A stretch of DNA of 64,000 bases from Solwaraspora sp. WMMD406 (GCF_029626025.1 NZ_JARUBF010000001.1:124001-188000); one strand, 5' to 3'; shown: positions 41,939 to 50,935, counted from the first letter of the stretch. Translations and numbers: made by a program. The notes: generated from the sequence alone by a model not told the origin.

Positions 41939-42171
41939 CAGATCTTCACCCCCCGGGCGCGCATCCGGGCGACGACGGCCTCGATGCCGTCGCGGTCGAT
42001 GATCCGCAGACCGGTGGTGCTCACGTTGAGGCGGATGGATCGCCCGTCGGCGAGCCGGAACCGGCGGCGCTGAATGTTGGGGTTCCACCGGCGGCGGGTG
42101 CGGCGGTGGGAGTGGGACACCGCGTTGCCGAAGCTGGGCCTGGCACCGGTGACATCACAGATGTTCGACAT
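41938..42171 (-). CDS. rpmB: Ribosomal protein L28, C-minus paralogue
   Basis: A 77-residue L28 starting [25 protein letters not shown] with [13 protein letters not shown]. Only a single Cys remains, so it cannot form the zinc knuckle. The ATG at 42171 is 17 bp from the Zur box at 42188-42202, making it the first gene of the zinc-sparing operon. An in-frame extension upstream would run through the operator and is rejected. Confidence 0.95.
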   Translation of the reverse strand: MSNICDVTGARPSFGNAVSHSHRRTRRRWNPNIQRRRFRLADGRSIRLNVSTTGLRIIDRDGIEAVVARMRARGVKI

Positions 42172-42187
42172 GACCACCACTTTACAA

Positions 42188-42202
42188 CGACAATCATTTC
42201 CA
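42188..42202. promoter_or_regulatory. Zur box between rpmB and the COG0523 gene
   Basis: On the minus strand the site reads TGGAAATGATTGTCG, 12 of 15 identities to TGAAAATGATTTTCA with the whole AAATGATT core intact. It sits between divergent starts at 42171 and 42216 and probably represses both under zinc sufficiency. Confidence 0.9.
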
Positions 42203-42215
42203 ACAAGATGGCGGG

Positions 42216-43520
42216 GTGAGTACCAACCCCACCGCCACCGCTTCCGCACCGGACCTCGACCAGCGTCCCGCCGTCACCGTCCTCACCAGCTTCTCCGCAG
42301 CGGCCGCCGCCGCCGTCGCGCGGCAGTTGCTGAACGCCGACGAACGGCTGCTCGTCGTCAGCCACGACATCAGCGCGATCCGCTCCGGGCGGGTGCGCCG
42401 CACCGTACGCGGTGCCGACGGGCTGATCGAGGACACCGCCGTGGAACTCGTACACGGCTGTGTGTCGTGCACGCTGCGCGAGGACGTCCTGCCGACCCTG
42501 GCCCGCCTGGCCGGCCAGCATCCGGCACTCGGGATCGTGCTGGTGCTGCCCACCGTGGTGGAGCCCGAGGCGGTCGCGGCCGCGTGCGCGCACTGCCTGG
42601 TCGACGGAGCGCCGGTGACCGACGTGGTGCGGTTCGACTCGTACGTCACCGTGGTCGACGCCGACTCCCTGCTCGACGATCTGGCCAGCACCGACGACCT
42701 GCGCGACCGGCGGTTGCACGCCGCCGCCGACGACCACCGGGCCGTCGCCGAGGTGGTGGTCCGCCAGATCGAGTACGCCGACACGGTGGTGTTGTGGGGA
42801 CACTCCGACGAGCCCTTCGAACGGGCGCGGCTGTCCGCTCTGCTGCACCGGCTCGCGCCGTGGGCCCGGCACCTGAAGATCAGCACGAAGAACGACCCGG
42901 GACAGCACGACACCAGACAGCACGGCGATTCGGCGACCGCGTTGCTGCGCACCGGCCGCCACGACCCGGACGCGCCGGGCCTGCTCGGTCGCGCCCTGGA
43001 AGGCTTCCCGATCGCCGTCCACGCTCCGGACAGCGACTGCGGCGTGGTGTCGGTGCTGTTCGAGACCCGCCGCCCGTTCCACCCCCAACGGCTGTACGAC
43101 GCGTTGGAGGACCTCACCGAGGACCTGCTCCGGGGGCGGGGGCAGTTGTGGATCGCCAGCCAGCCCGACGCGGTGGTGGGGTTCGAGTTCGCCGGCGGCG
43201 GCGTCTCGATGGGCAGCCTCGGCTACTGGCTGGCGGCGCTGCCGGTGGACCGGTGGGGCGAGGCCAGCGACTACCGTCGCATCGCCGCAGACCTGAACTG
43301 GGATCCCTACTACGGTGACCGCCGTACGGCGCTGGCATTCGTCGGCCTGCGAGTCGACGCGACGGCGCTCACCGACCTGTTGACCGCGTGTCTGCTCACC
43401 GACGACGAGATCGCCCACGGATTCGACGGCTGGCGGGACCTGCCGGACCCGTTCGCCGGCTGCTTCCCGCTCGACGACGACACCGCACCGGCGCACTCCG
43501 CGACGGCCGAACCGGCGTGA
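42216..43520 (+). CDS. COG0523/CobW-like GTPase relative (zinc metallochaperone family) with degenerate P-loop
   Basis: A 434-residue protein of the CobW/YciC/ZagA family. The family metal motif GCxCC appears as [10 protein letters not shown] (Cys82 and Cys85 kept, the middle Cys now Ser). The C-terminal CobW domain includes QLWIASQPD and [16 protein letters not shown]. The N-terminal Walker A, normally GxxGxGKT, reads [11 protein letters not shown], so GTP binding is doubtful. Zur-regulated members are thought to deliver zinc to clients during starvation. Here a non-catalytic or altered version is likely. The GTG start is 14 bp from the Zur box with only a weak GGCGGG ribosome site. Confidence 0.85.
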   Translation: MSTNPTATASAPDLDQRPAVTVLTSFSAAAAAAVARQLLNADERLLVVSHDISAIRSGRVRRTVRGADGLIEDTAVELVHGCVSCTLREDVLPTLARLAGQHPALGIVLVLPTVVEPEAVAAACAHCLVDGAPVTDVVRFDSYVTVVDADSLLDDLASTDDLRDRRLHAAADDHRAVAEVVVRQIEYADTVVLWGHSDEPFERARLSALLHRLAPWARHLKISTKNDPGQHDTRQHGDSATALLRTGRHDPDAPGLLGRALEGFPIAVHAPDSDCGVVSVLFETRRPFHPQRLYDALEDLTEDLLRGRGQLWIASQPDAVVGFEFAGGGVSMGSLGYWLAALPVDRWGEASDYRRIAADLNWDPYYGDRRTALAFVGLRVDATALTDLLTACLLTDDEIAHGFDGWRDLPDPFAGCFPLDDDTAPAHSATAEPA

Positions 43521-43546
43521 ATCCCACTCCAGCCGACTCCCCCTCG

Positions 43547-45058
43547 TCACCGGCCGCCCGCCGCGTCGAGCAGGGCCCGGGTGACCTCGTGTCGCGGTGA
43601 GCCGAGCACCGCCGGGGTCGGGCCGGACTCCACCACGGCGCCGGCGTCGAGCACCACGACATCGTCGGTCCACCCGGCCACCGCGGCCAGGTCGTGGGTG
43701 ATCAGCACCACCGCGAGCCCGAGATCACGACGCAACTCGGCGAGCAGCGCCAGCACCGTACCGGCCGTCGCGACGTCGAGCGCGGACGTCACCTCGTCAC
43801 AGATCAACACCCGGGGCCGGCAGGCCAGCGCCCGTGCGAGGTTGACCCGCTGACGCTCCCCACCCGACAGTGCACCCGGTCGTCGATGGGCCGCGCCGGC
43901 CGGCAGATGCACCCGGTCCAGCAGCTCGGCCGCCGCCGCCCGGGCCGCGTGCGGGTCGAGGCCCCGCAACTGCCGCAGCGGACGCAGCAGGGCGTGGCCG
44001 ACGGTTTCCCGGGGGTTCAGTGCGCCCGCGCTGTCCTGGGCCACCAGCTGCAGGTCGCGGCGTTGGGCAGGACCGCGTCGCCGGGTGGTCGGCGGCAGCA
44101 GCACACCGTCGAGCCGGACGGCACCGTCGTAGGGGTGCAACCCGACCAGGCATCGCGCGAGCGTCGACTTGCCGGCACCCGAGGGTCCGACGACGGCGAG
44201 GCAACCCCCACCCGCGACGTCGAGATCCACCTGGGCGAGCGCCGTACGCCGGCCGTGCCGGGTGCCCAACCCCCGTACCGCGAGCACCGGGTCGGCCGGC
44301 CCAGTCGCGCGGCCGGACCCGGTCGGCGCGGGCGCGGCGAGCACCCGGTCGGGCAGTCCGGTGACCGCCGGGCGACCGGCGTCCAGGACGATCACCTCGT
44401 CGCTGACCGCCCGCACCAGGTCCGGGTCGTGGCTGATCAGCAAAGTGGCGCGGTGCCCGGTCAACGAGCTGATCAGGTCCCGTACGCCACGGGCCAGGAC
44501 CGGGTCGAGGCCGGCGGTCGGCTCGTCGAGGACGAGCAGGTCCGGGTCGGCCGCCAGAGCGATGGCGAACGCGACACGCTGCGCCTGACCGCCCGAGATC
44601 TGATGCGGGTACCGGCGCAGGAACTCCCGGTCGGCGGGCAGCCGTACGGTCGCCAGCAAGTCGGCCACGGTCGTGCCGCCCCGGACCCCGTCGCGCCGTG
44701 CGGCACCCGCGACGGCCTCGCCGAGCTGGCTGACGAGCCGTCGGGACGGGTTCAACGTGGCGGCGGCGTCCTGCGGCAGGTAGGCGACGTGGCGATGGCG
44801 TACCGCCGCCGCACCGGCCGAGGTGAACGGATCGCAGCGGGCGACCCGGACGGTACCGGCCCGCAGCGCCAGTCCGGGCCGGACGTGTCCCAGCAGTGTC
44901 AATGCCGTCGTACTCTTGCCCGATCCGGACCGCCCCATCATTGCCACCACCTGACCGGCCGCGATCCGTAGCCGTACACCGTCTACTGTGGGCGGCCCAC
45001 CGTCGACCGGGCCGACGACGAGGCCGTCGATCTCCGCGAGCCGGCGATCGCCGCTCAC
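43547..45058 (-). CDS. Opp/Dpp-type ABC importer ATPase, two ATPase domains in one chain
   Basis: About 503 residues with two complete nucleotide-binding domains, equivalent to fused DppD and DppF. Domain 1 has Walker A GRSGSGKST, signature ISGGQAQR and LVLDEPTAGLD; domain 2 has GPSGAGKST, LSGGERQR and LICDEVTSALD. The GTG at 45058 overlaps the permease stop (GTGA); an ATG at 45070 is the alternative. It energizes the two permeases and lipoprotein of the same operon. In S. coelicolor a similar importer flanks the coelibactin genes; in staphylococci an Opp-type importer (Cnt) takes up the metallophore staphylopine. Confidence 0.9.
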   Translation of the reverse strand: MSGDRRLAEIDGLVVGPVDGGPPTVDGVRLRIAAGQVVAMMGRSGSGKSTTALTLLGHVRPGLALRAGTVRVARCDPFTSAGAAAVRHRHVAYLPQDAAATLNPSRRLVSQLGEAVAGAARRDGVRGGTTVADLLATVRLPADREFLRRYPHQISGGQAQRVAFAIALAADPDLLVLDEPTAGLDPVLARGVRDLISSLTGHRATLLISHDPDLVRAVSDEVIVLDAGRPAVTGLPDRVLAAPAPTGSGRATGPADPVLAVRGLGTRHGRRTALAQVDLDVAGGGCLAVVGPSGAGKSTLARCLVGLHPYDGAVRLDGVLLPPTTRRRGPAQRRDLQLVAQDSAGALNPRETVGHALLRPLRQLRGLDPHAARAAAAELLDRVHLPAGAAHRRPGALSGGERQRVNLARALACRPRVLICDEVTSALDVATAGTVLALLAELRRDLGLAVVLITHDLAAVAGWTDDVVVLDAGAVVESGPTPAVLGSPRHEVTRALLDAAGGR

Positions 45059-45891
45059 CGGTCGGCCCACCGGGCGGCGAGGTCGTCGGCGAGCAGGTTC
45101 ACCGACACGGTGAAAAGCACCAGCAGCAGCGCCGGCAGCAGCACCGGCCAGATCGTCAGGCCGATCCCGGACGCGTTCTCACTGACCATCCGGCCCCAGT
45201 TCGGGGTGGGCGGACCCGCGCCGAGACCCAGAAAACCGGCGGTGGCGGTCAGATGCACGGCGGCCGAGAACCGGATGCCGGCCTCGGCAAGCATGGTGCC
45301 GGCGATGTTCGGCACGAGATCGTGCCGGATGATCCGCCACCGGCTGTCCCCCCGTGCCCGCGCGGTGTCGACGAACCCGCGCACCGCGACCTGCCGGGTC
45401 GCCGCGCGCACGACCCGTACCGAGAACGGCAGGCTGACCAGGGCCACCCCGACGAGCACCGCGCTGTCGCTGCCCGGAAAGCCCGCCGCCAGGACCAGCA
45501 GCACCAGCAGGCCGGGCACGACCGCGACGACGTCCACCACCCGGACGACCAGTTCACCGATCCGTCGGTCGATCAGTCCGGCGAACACGCCGAGCAGCGC
45601 CCCGCACAGGCTGGCGAGGGCGGTCGCGCCGACGGCGAGAAGCACCACGGCGCGGCCGCCGTGCAGCAGCCGGCTCAGGACGTCGCGACCGACCGCGTCG
45701 GTGCCGGCCGGATGTGCGCCGCTCGGGGCGTCGAAAGGCAGTCCCACCGGAGCCGTCGGCGACCCGGTGGCCAACAGCGGGCCGGCCAACGCGACCAGCA
45801 CCACGCCGGCGGCGGTGGCCCCGGCGAGCAGCAGGGTCACCCGAGAGTGGGCCACCCGCCCGACCGCCATCGCCGGCACGACACCGCTCAT
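45055..45891 (-). CDS. Opp/Dpp-type ABC permease (DppC-like)
   Basis: A 278-residue permease with about six helices and the family loop segment (AGTDAVGRDVLSRLLHGGR near the N-terminal third; ARARGDSRWRIIRHDLVPN as the EAA coupling loop). The ATG at 45891 overlaps the upstream permease gene end. It forms the membrane channel with the DppB-like protein. Confidence 0.9.
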   Translation of the reverse strand: MSGVVPAMAVGRVAHSRVTLLLAGATAAGVVLVALAGPLLATGSPTAPVGLPFDAPSGAHPAGTDAVGRDVLSRLLHGGRAVVLLAVGATALASLCGALLGVFAGLIDRRIGELVVRVVDVVAVVPGLLVLLVLAAGFPGSDSAVLVGVALVSLPFSVRVVRAATRQVAVRGFVDTARARGDSRWRIIRHDLVPNIAGTMLAEAGIRFSAAVHLTATAGFLGLGAGPPTPNWGRMVSENASGIGLTIWPVLLPALLLVLFTVSVNLLADDLAARWADR

Positions 45892-46850
45892 GACCGCCCC
45901 CGTACCGCCGGAGTCAGCGCGAGCTGGGCGAGGTCGCCGATCAGCAGCAGGGCCAGCGCGGTGGCGCAGGTCGCCAGGGCGAGCCCCTGCACCATCGGCA
46001 CATCCCGGTTGGCCACCGCTTGCTGGAGTTCGTAGCCGATCCCGGGATAGTTGAACAGGGTCTCGACGACCACCGCGCCACCGATCAGACCGGCGAACAT
46101 GACCGCGGTCACCTGCACGGCGGGCGCCACCGCGTTCGGCAGCACGTGTCGCACGGCGAGCCGCAGCCCGGTCACCCCCCGCAGCCGGGCCGCTTCGACG
46201 TACGGCGCGGCCGCGATCTCCGCGACCGAGGCCCGCAGCAGTCGGGCGGCGGCCGCCAGGGCCGCGACCGACAGCGCGGCGACCGGCAGCACCAGGATCC
46301 CGGGCTGGTCCCAGGGCCGGCCGCCGAGCGGCACCAACGACACCTCGGGCAGCAGACCGAGGCCGGCGGCGAAGACCGCCACCAGCAGCGCCGCGACGAG
46401 GAACTCGGGGACACCGACCGCGACCAGGGTCGCGGTGCTGACCAGCCGGTCCGTCCGTCGGCCGGCCCGCATGCCCGCGACCAGGCCGATCGCGACGGCC
46501 AGCGGGACCGCCAGCGCCATCGCCAGAGTGGTCAGCAACAGGCTGTTCGGCAGCCGGTCCACCAGCACCTCGGTCACCTCGCGGCGGCCGACGTACCCGG
46601 TGCCCAGGTCGCCGCGCAGCGCGGCAGCCGCCCAGTCGGCGTACCGGCGTACCGGATGCGCGTCGAGGCCGAGTTCCCGGCGGAGTTGTTCCCGCTCGGA
46701 CACGGTGGCGTCGGCACCGGCGACGACACTGACCGCGTCGCCCGGCAGTACCTCGGTCACGGTGAAGATCAACACCGACAGTACGGCGAGGACCAGCACC
46801 GCGGCGGCGGTACGCCGGGCGACGAGCGCGGCGACCCGGAGCAGATTCAC
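45888..46850 (-). CDS. Opp/Dpp-type ABC permease (DppB-like)
   Basis: A 320-residue permease. The N-terminal helix is followed by ELGLDAHPVRRYADWAAAALRGDLG, typical of DppB, and the coupling loop AARLRGVTGLRLAVRHVLPNA. About six membrane helices. The GTG at 46850 overlaps the lipoprotein stop (GTGA). Confidence 0.9.
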   Translation of the reverse strand: MNLLRVAALVARRTAAAVLVLAVLSVLIFTVTEVLPGDAVSVVAGADATVSEREQLRRELGLDAHPVRRYADWAAAALRGDLGTGYVGRREVTEVLVDRLPNSLLLTTLAMALAVPLAVAIGLVAGMRAGRRTDRLVSTATLVAVGVPEFLVAALLVAVFAAGLGLLPEVSLVPLGGRPWDQPGILVLPVAALSVAALAAAARLLRASVAEIAAAPYVEAARLRGVTGLRLAVRHVLPNAVAPAVQVTAVMFAGLIGGAVVVETLFNYPGIGYELQQAVANRDVPMVQGLALATCATALALLLIGDLAQLALTPAVRGRS

Positions 46851-48430
46851 GCCAGGTATGCCTGCTCGAAGCTGCTGAACGGTTCGTCCCGCACGCCGTA
46901 CACGGCGGTGGTGTGACCGTTGATCGACGGCGCGAAGACCGGGATGACCTGGTTGCCTTCCTCCCAGATCAGCCGCTGGGCCTGCACCGCCGCCTCCCGA
47001 CGCTGGTCGGGGTCGACGGCCCCCCGGGCCTGGCTGACGAGCTCGTCGATGTCCGGACGGTCGAAGCCGAAGGTGGCCGGCGAGCCGGCCGTGCGGGTCG
47101 CGGCGTAGCTGGACAGCGGCGGCACCGGCGGGGTGTAGCTGGCGGCGAACGGCAGCTGGACGTAGGCCGCGAAGTCGGAGAACAGCTGCCCGGTGGGCCG
47201 CTGGTCGAGGGTGGCGTCGATGCCGACCGCCTTGAGATTCTCGACGACGACCGTCGCGGTCTCGGCCATGCCCGCCACCTCCGGCGCGGTGGTGACCGCG
47301 ACCGCGATGGTGCCAGCACCGGCCTCGGCGAGCAGTGTCCTGGCCCGGTCCGGGTCGTACGGCCGCTGTTCGATCTCGTCGGCGTAGTCGCCGAACCCGA
47401 GGGACGGCAGGTCGTTGCCGACGAAGGCCCGGCCGAAGAAGACGTTGCGGACGATGGCCTCGCGGTCGATCGCGTACTTGACCGCCTGCCGGACCCGCAC
47501 GTCGGCGAACGGTGCGAACGCCAGGTTGAGCCCGAAGGACAGCGACGTGGCGTACGGCAGGTCGGACACGGCCACCGCGAACCGTTCGTCTCCCTCCACG
47601 GTGCGGGCGGCCACCGGCCCGATGTCGCTGACGAAGTCGACCTGGCCGCCGGTGAGGGCGTTGACCCGGGCGGTCGCGTCCGGGATGGTCCGCAGCTCGA
47701 GCCCGTCCAGGTACGGCCCGCCGCCGAGGGCCAGTCCGTAGTAGGCGTCGTGTCGGGTGAAGGCGGCGCCCTGACCGGGTTCGAACTCGGTCAGGGTGAA
47801 CGGTCCGCAGGTGGGCATGTCCGGGGTGAACTCGGTGGTGCCGTCCTTGAAGACCAGGGTGCTCTGGCAGAGCACGAGCCGGCCGTCGGCGATCGGACGC
47901 AGCGTCGGCAGGACGAGGGTCAGGTCGTCGTCGACCCGCGCGGCGGCCAGATCGAAGTTCTGCGACGGCGGCTTGAGGAACGGCAGCGATCCGAGGGTGA
48001 CCGGGGCGTTGAGCGAGTAGAGCACGTCGCGGGCGGTCAGGGTGGAGCCGTCGGTGAAGGTGACACCGGGCCGGACCTTAACGGTGTACGTACCCAGATC
48101 GTCGCTGACGTCGATGCGCTCCAGGACGCCGTACCGGACGCCGTGCTCGGCGGTAGGGTCGAGCACGCCGAGCGCGCCGTGCATGCAGCGTGCCCGGACG
48201 TAGTCCAGACCTGTCGGTCCGAAGAGGTAGTTGAGCGTTTCTGCCGCGCCGCCGCCGACGAAAGCGGCCCGCAGGGTCCCGCCGGATGTGGGCGCGGGGG
48301 TGCCGGGCCCCGATCCGGAGGGGGCGGGGTCATCGTTCGAACAGGCCGCGAGGATGGGCGCGCTGGCGACAGCGGCCAAGGACATCGCGCCGGCCCGCAG
48401 CAGCGTGCGCCGGTCGAAAGTGTGCGCCAA
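46847..48430 (-). CDS. Family 5 solute-binding lipoprotein of the Zur-controlled importer
   Basis: A 527-residue extracytoplasmic binding protein. The signal peptide begins with a twin-arginine-like FDRRTLLRAG and ends at a lipobox with Cys30 (ILAAC). Family 5 segments include VKVRPGVTFTDGSTLTARDVLYS and VRQAVKYAIDREAIV. A TTG start at 48430 is chosen because GAGGAG lies six bases upstream; longer readings lack a site. The Zur box at 48503-48517 lies 73 bp upstream. Its ligand is probably the metal-loaded metallophore or another zinc complex; by family it could also bind peptides or nickel chelates. Confidence 0.9.
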   Translation of the reverse strand: MAHTFDRRTLLRAGAMSLAAVASAPILAACSNDDPAPSGSGPGTPAPTSGGTLRAAFVGGGAAETLNYLFGPTGLDYVRARCMHGALGVLDPTAEHGVRYGVLERIDVSDDLGTYTVKVRPGVTFTDGSTLTARDVLYSLNAPVTLGSLPFLKPPSQNFDLAAARVDDDLTLVLPTLRPIADGRLVLCQSTLVFKDGTTEFTPDMPTCGPFTLTEFEPGQGAAFTRHDAYYGLALGGGPYLDGLELRTIPDATARVNALTGGQVDFVSDIGPVAARTVEGDERFAVAVSDLPYATSLSFGLNLAFAPFADVRVRQAVKYAIDREAIVRNVFFGRAFVGNDLPSLGFGDYADEIEQRPYDPDRARTLLAEAGAGTIAVAVTTAPEVAGMAETATVVVENLKAVGIDATLDQRPTGQLFSDFAAYVQLPFAASYTPPVPPLSSYAATRTAGSPATFGFDRPDIDELVSQARGAVDPDQRREAAVQAQRLIWEEGNQVIPVFAPSINGHTTAVYGVRDEPFSSFEQAYLA

Positions 48431-48502
48431 GGGAGGCTCCTCGGTGTGGAGTCGAGCACAGTGTGCGAGGAAGATCCCCCGCAACCGCCAGCATCACCGA
48501 GA

Positions 48503-48517
48503 TGAAAACCATTGTCA
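48503..48517 (-). promoter_or_regulatory. Zur box upstream of the importer operon
   Basis: The minus-strand reading TGACAATGGTTTTCA has 13 of 15 identities to the Zur consensus TGAAAATGATTTTCA. It lies between the ferredoxin stop and the lipoprotein start, giving the importer its own zinc-controlled promoter. Confidence 0.9.
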
Positions 48518-48518
48518 A

Positions 48519-48725
48519 CTAATCGCCTTCGGTCGACCACCGCAACGCACCCGACGGACAGAGCGCGACCACCTCACGAAGCTCGTCGTCACTGGACCGG
48601 TCAACCTCACCACCCCGCCACACCACGACCCCGGTCTGCGAATCCTGATCGAACAGTCCCGGTGCGAGCCGGGCGCAGTGACCCGCCCCGACACACCGTT
48701 GCGCGTCCACGAGAAGGTCCTTCAC
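48519..48725 (-). CDS. Ferredoxin with three-cysteine [3Fe-4S]-type motif (P450 partner)
   Basis: A 68-residue ferredoxin with C11, C17 and C56 (CVGAGHC ... CP), the pattern of small actinomycete ferredoxins that feed electrons to P450s. The residue between C11 and C17 that would complete a [4Fe-4S] cluster is Ala14. The GTG at 48725 has GGAGGGG upstream. A ferredoxin gene occupies the same place beside the importer in the coelibactin locus (SCO7676, from memory). It likely serves the P450 at 14507-15739. A Zur-like box lies 140 bp upstream. Confidence 0.88.
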   Translation of the reverse strand: MKDLLVDAQRCVGAGHCARLAPGLFDQDSQTGVVVWRGGEVDRSSDDELREVVALCPSGALRWSTEGD

Positions 48726-48864
48726 GCCCGCATCACCCCTCCACCATCTACGTTCTCCTGGCCGCCCCGCCCCCACCCGGAGCCCACGCACGACTCACGT
48801 GCCGTCTTGAGCGAGACGGCCGCGCCGCAGACCGGGTTCGGCGGCGAGACCGAGGACGCGCTGT

Positions 48865-48879
48865 CGAAAATGGTTCTCA
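48865..48879 (-). promoter_or_regulatory. Zur box upstream of the ferredoxin gene
   Basis: CGAAAATGGTTCTCA on the plus strand matches 12 of 15 bases of the Zur consensus. It is the only recognisable operator upstream of the ferredoxin start. Confidence 0.78.
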
Positions 48880-49118
48880 TGTTAGCAACGCCTGACCGAC
48901 GCGACCACCGGCAGCGCGAACCTCACTTCGCCAACTCCCGGACTCCGCCGGGCGACGAACGGCGCGAGTCACGCCAACCAGGCCGGCGGCAAGACCGACC
49001 GGGAGACGGCAGCCATCTCGTCGGCGAAGAACCGCCCTGGTGTTGGACCCCACGGCGGAGTCACCCGCCATCGGTCGAGCGGACGCAGCGGTCGGGCGTT
49101 GGCGATGCCGCAATGCCG

Positions 49119-49158
49119 CGATGCGGCGATGCGGCGATGCGGCGATGCGGCGATGCGG
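49119..49158. repeat. Five tandem copies of CGATGCGG
   Basis: Exact 8-bp tandem repeat in the non-coding stretch 30 bp past the smpB stop. Preceding imperfect copies (CGATGCCG, CAATGCCG) suggest slippage growth. Confidence 0.92.
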
Positions 49159-49187
49159 CCGATGCTGGTTGCGGTCGGCGTGGTTGG

Positions 49188-49682
49188 TCAGCCCTGGTGG
49201 CGGGGCCTGCCCTTGAGTCGACGGCTGAACTCCCGGGCGATCTCCCGGTTCGCCTCCCGCTCGGCGATGGCCTGCCGCTTGTCGAATCCGCGCCGGCCCT
49301 TCGCCAGGCCGAGTTCGACCTTCGCCCAACCGTTCTCGAAGTACAGCGACAGCGGTACGAGCGTCAGACCGCCCTCCCGGAGACGTTCCAGGATCCGATC
49401 GATCTCCACCCGACGCAGGAGCAGCTTCCGGGTACGCCGGGGCTGGTGGTTCGTCCAACTCCCGAAGCCATACTCGGCGATGTGCAGCCCGTGCAGCATG
49501 ATCTCGCGGTCCCCTTGCTGCGCGAAGGCGTCCACCAGCGACACCCGACCGGCCCGCAGCGACTTCACCTCGGTGCCGACCAGGACTATCCCCGCCTCGT
49601 AGGTGCGCAGGATCTGGTAGTCGTGCCGCGCCCTCTTGTTGGTGGCCACCAGCAGGTGACCGCTTTCGCCGGATCTCCCCAT
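49188..49682 (-). CDS. smpB: SsrA-binding protein SmpB
   Basis: A 164-residue Smp[39 protein letters not shown], the [14 protein letters not shown] segment and the basic C-terminus [15 protein letters not shown]. It escorts tmRNA to stalled ribosomes in trans-translation. The ATG at 49682 gives the usual length; longer readings add an unrelated Arg/Pro-rich extension. Confidence 0.97.
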   Translation of the reverse strand: MGRSGESGHLLVATNKRARHDYQILRTYEAGIVLVGTEVKSLRAGRVSLVDAFAQQGDREIMLHGLHIAEYGFGSWTNHQPRRTRKLLLRRVEIDRILERLREGGLTLVPLSLYFENGWAKVELGLAKGRRGFDKRQAIAEREANREIAREFSRRLKGRPRHQG

Positions 49683-49956
49683 GGAACCATCACCTCGCCA
49701 CGGCGCCTCCCCACAAGGGTATCGGGGCGCGGCGGGAAGCGGGCTCGACGCAAGAGTCCGGACCCGGGTACGCATCGAAGTCCGGCTCACTCACAGCACC
49801 CGCCTCCACCACTCGTCCAGGTCCGCGCCACCCAAGGCGCGCTCCGGCGCCCACACACACAGGCCGTACCCGCACCGCGGCCCAAAGTCAACGTCCCGCG
49901 CGGAGCATCAGGCTCAGTCCGAATCCCTTCCTTCCTCTCCCTGTTCGGGTGGGTTC

Positions 49957-50265
49957 CTATTCGGGCGGGTCGAGGTCGTAGGCGGCGAGGATGGCCTCGG
50001 CCAGGGCGGGTTCCTGGTGGGGCAGCAGGTAACCGAGGTGCCGGCCCAGGGCGCTCTTGGGGATGGTGACGACGTTGTCGCAGCTGACCACGCTGTTGCG
50101 GTCGAGCCCGTTGGCCGGGCCGACGGGGACTTCGGTGGACAGGCCGCGAATGATGCTGGTGATGGGCGCGACGGTGAGCCGGGCAAGGTAGGGGCGTACC
50201 GCTTCGCGCGTCAGGACGAGTACGGGCCGGGTCTTGTCGAGGTGGGCGAGGTGGACCGGTCGCAT
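49957..50265 (-). CDS. MazF/PemK-like toxin (endoribonuclease)
   Basis: A 102-residue protein with the MazF barrel pattern: an early TRPVLVLTRE strand, VAPITSIIRGLSTEV, and CDNVVTIPKSALGRHLGYL at the C-terminal side. MazF toxins cut mRNA at short sequences. It overlaps the antitoxin gene by one base (TGATG), so the pair is co-translated. The usual basic start RGDVWWV is shortened to MRPVHLAHLD, as in other actinobacterial members. Confidence 0.88.
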   Translation of the reverse strand: MRPVHLAHLDKTRPVLVLTREAVRPYLARLTVAPITSIIRGLSTEVPVGPANGLDRNSVVSCDNVVTIPKSALGRHLGYLLPHQEPALAEAILAAYDLDPPE

Positions 50266-50501
50266 CAGTCCAGGTCTTCGATCGGGACTGCGGCGGCGTG
50301 CTCGGCGAGGCGGTCCAGATCCGCATCGGGTTCGACGCGGGCGAGGATCGCGGCGTCGCGGGCGGCGGCGGTCTGCCGTCGCTCTCGACGCAGCGCTCGG
50401 GCCACGACGGCGGCCCTGCTGGGTGCGTCGCCATGGCGGACCAGCTCGTCAACGAACTCGACGAGATCGTCCGGCAGGCGTACGGCGATCTGGGTACTCA
50501 T
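50265..50501 (-). CDS. Ribbon-helix-helix antitoxin (MazE/CopG-like)
   Basis: A 78-residue protein with an N-terminal ribbon-helix-helix DNA-binding domain (QIAVRLPDDLVEFVDELV, then SRAAVVARALRRE) and an acidic C-terminal tail that would wrap the toxin. It precedes the toxin gene, the normal order for such modules. Confidence 0.85.
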   Translation of the reverse strand: MSTQIAVRLPDDLVEFVDELVRHGDAPSRAAVVARALRRERRQTAAARDAAILARVEPDADLDRLAEHAAAVPIEDLD

Positions 50502-50935
50502 GCCGTCGATGGTACCGGATCGATACCTGTTCGAATACCGGATTGGGACCTCTCCCTACTTCGCGGGTGTCTGTCGGGCCTGCCTATCCGGGCACCCTCG
50601 ACGGTCGGTCCAGCCGACTTGAGTTGCTGCGGCCGGGGGTGGTGTTCGCGTACGTGTTCGAACTGGGCGAGGACTGGACCCACGCCTGCACGACTCTCAC
50701 CGCCGTGGACACCGTCCCGGCCCACCGCGAGCGCCGCAGGTGGTACGGGACATGAACCGTGACGCCCGGGATCGCCCGGTCGAGGGCGGCGTGAAGGGGG
50801 CGTTAAAAAGCGCCGGTCCGCCGTGATGGTCGCGTGATGGCCCCTGTCATTGCGGGCCTGGCTGGCGTTGTGATTGCTCGGCGCGGCCGGAAGGCGGCCC
50901 GTGGCAAGCCGGTACGGCGATTCGAGGAGTCAGGC
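50502..50935. other. Non-coding region upstream of the kdp operon
   Basis: 434 bp that should contain the antitoxin promoter and the kdp promoter. A small hairpin-like stretch GGCGTTAAAAAGCGCC lies near 50800-50815. I could not recognise a c-di-AMP riboswitch or a KdpE site by eye. Confidence 0.45.

Larger units (their letters stand above)
48726..49187. other. Intergenic region upstream of the ferredoxin gene
   Basis: 462 bp between ferredoxin and smpB starts/ends. It holds the Zur-like box (48865-48879) and an 8-bp tandem repeat (49119-49158). No convincing gene and no tmRNA, although ssrA often lies near smpB. Confidence 0.6.

Noticed and set aside
49119-49158. CRISPR-like repeat array
   Set aside because: The 8-bp units are directly adjacent without spacers; a simple tandem repeat.
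48880-49187. tmRNA (ssrA) next to smpB
   Set aside because: Neither the conserved 5' GGGGCTG start nor a tRNA-like 3' end with TTCGA loop and CCA was found on either strand.
48231-50069. A 612-codon plus-strand open frame
   Set aside because: It passes over smpB, the ferredoxin gene and two Zur boxes in antisense and contains low-complexity translated repeats; not a gene.
50780-50935. c-di-AMP (ydaO-type) riboswitch upstream of kdp
   Set aside because: The conserved core blocks of that riboswitch could not be found by reading.
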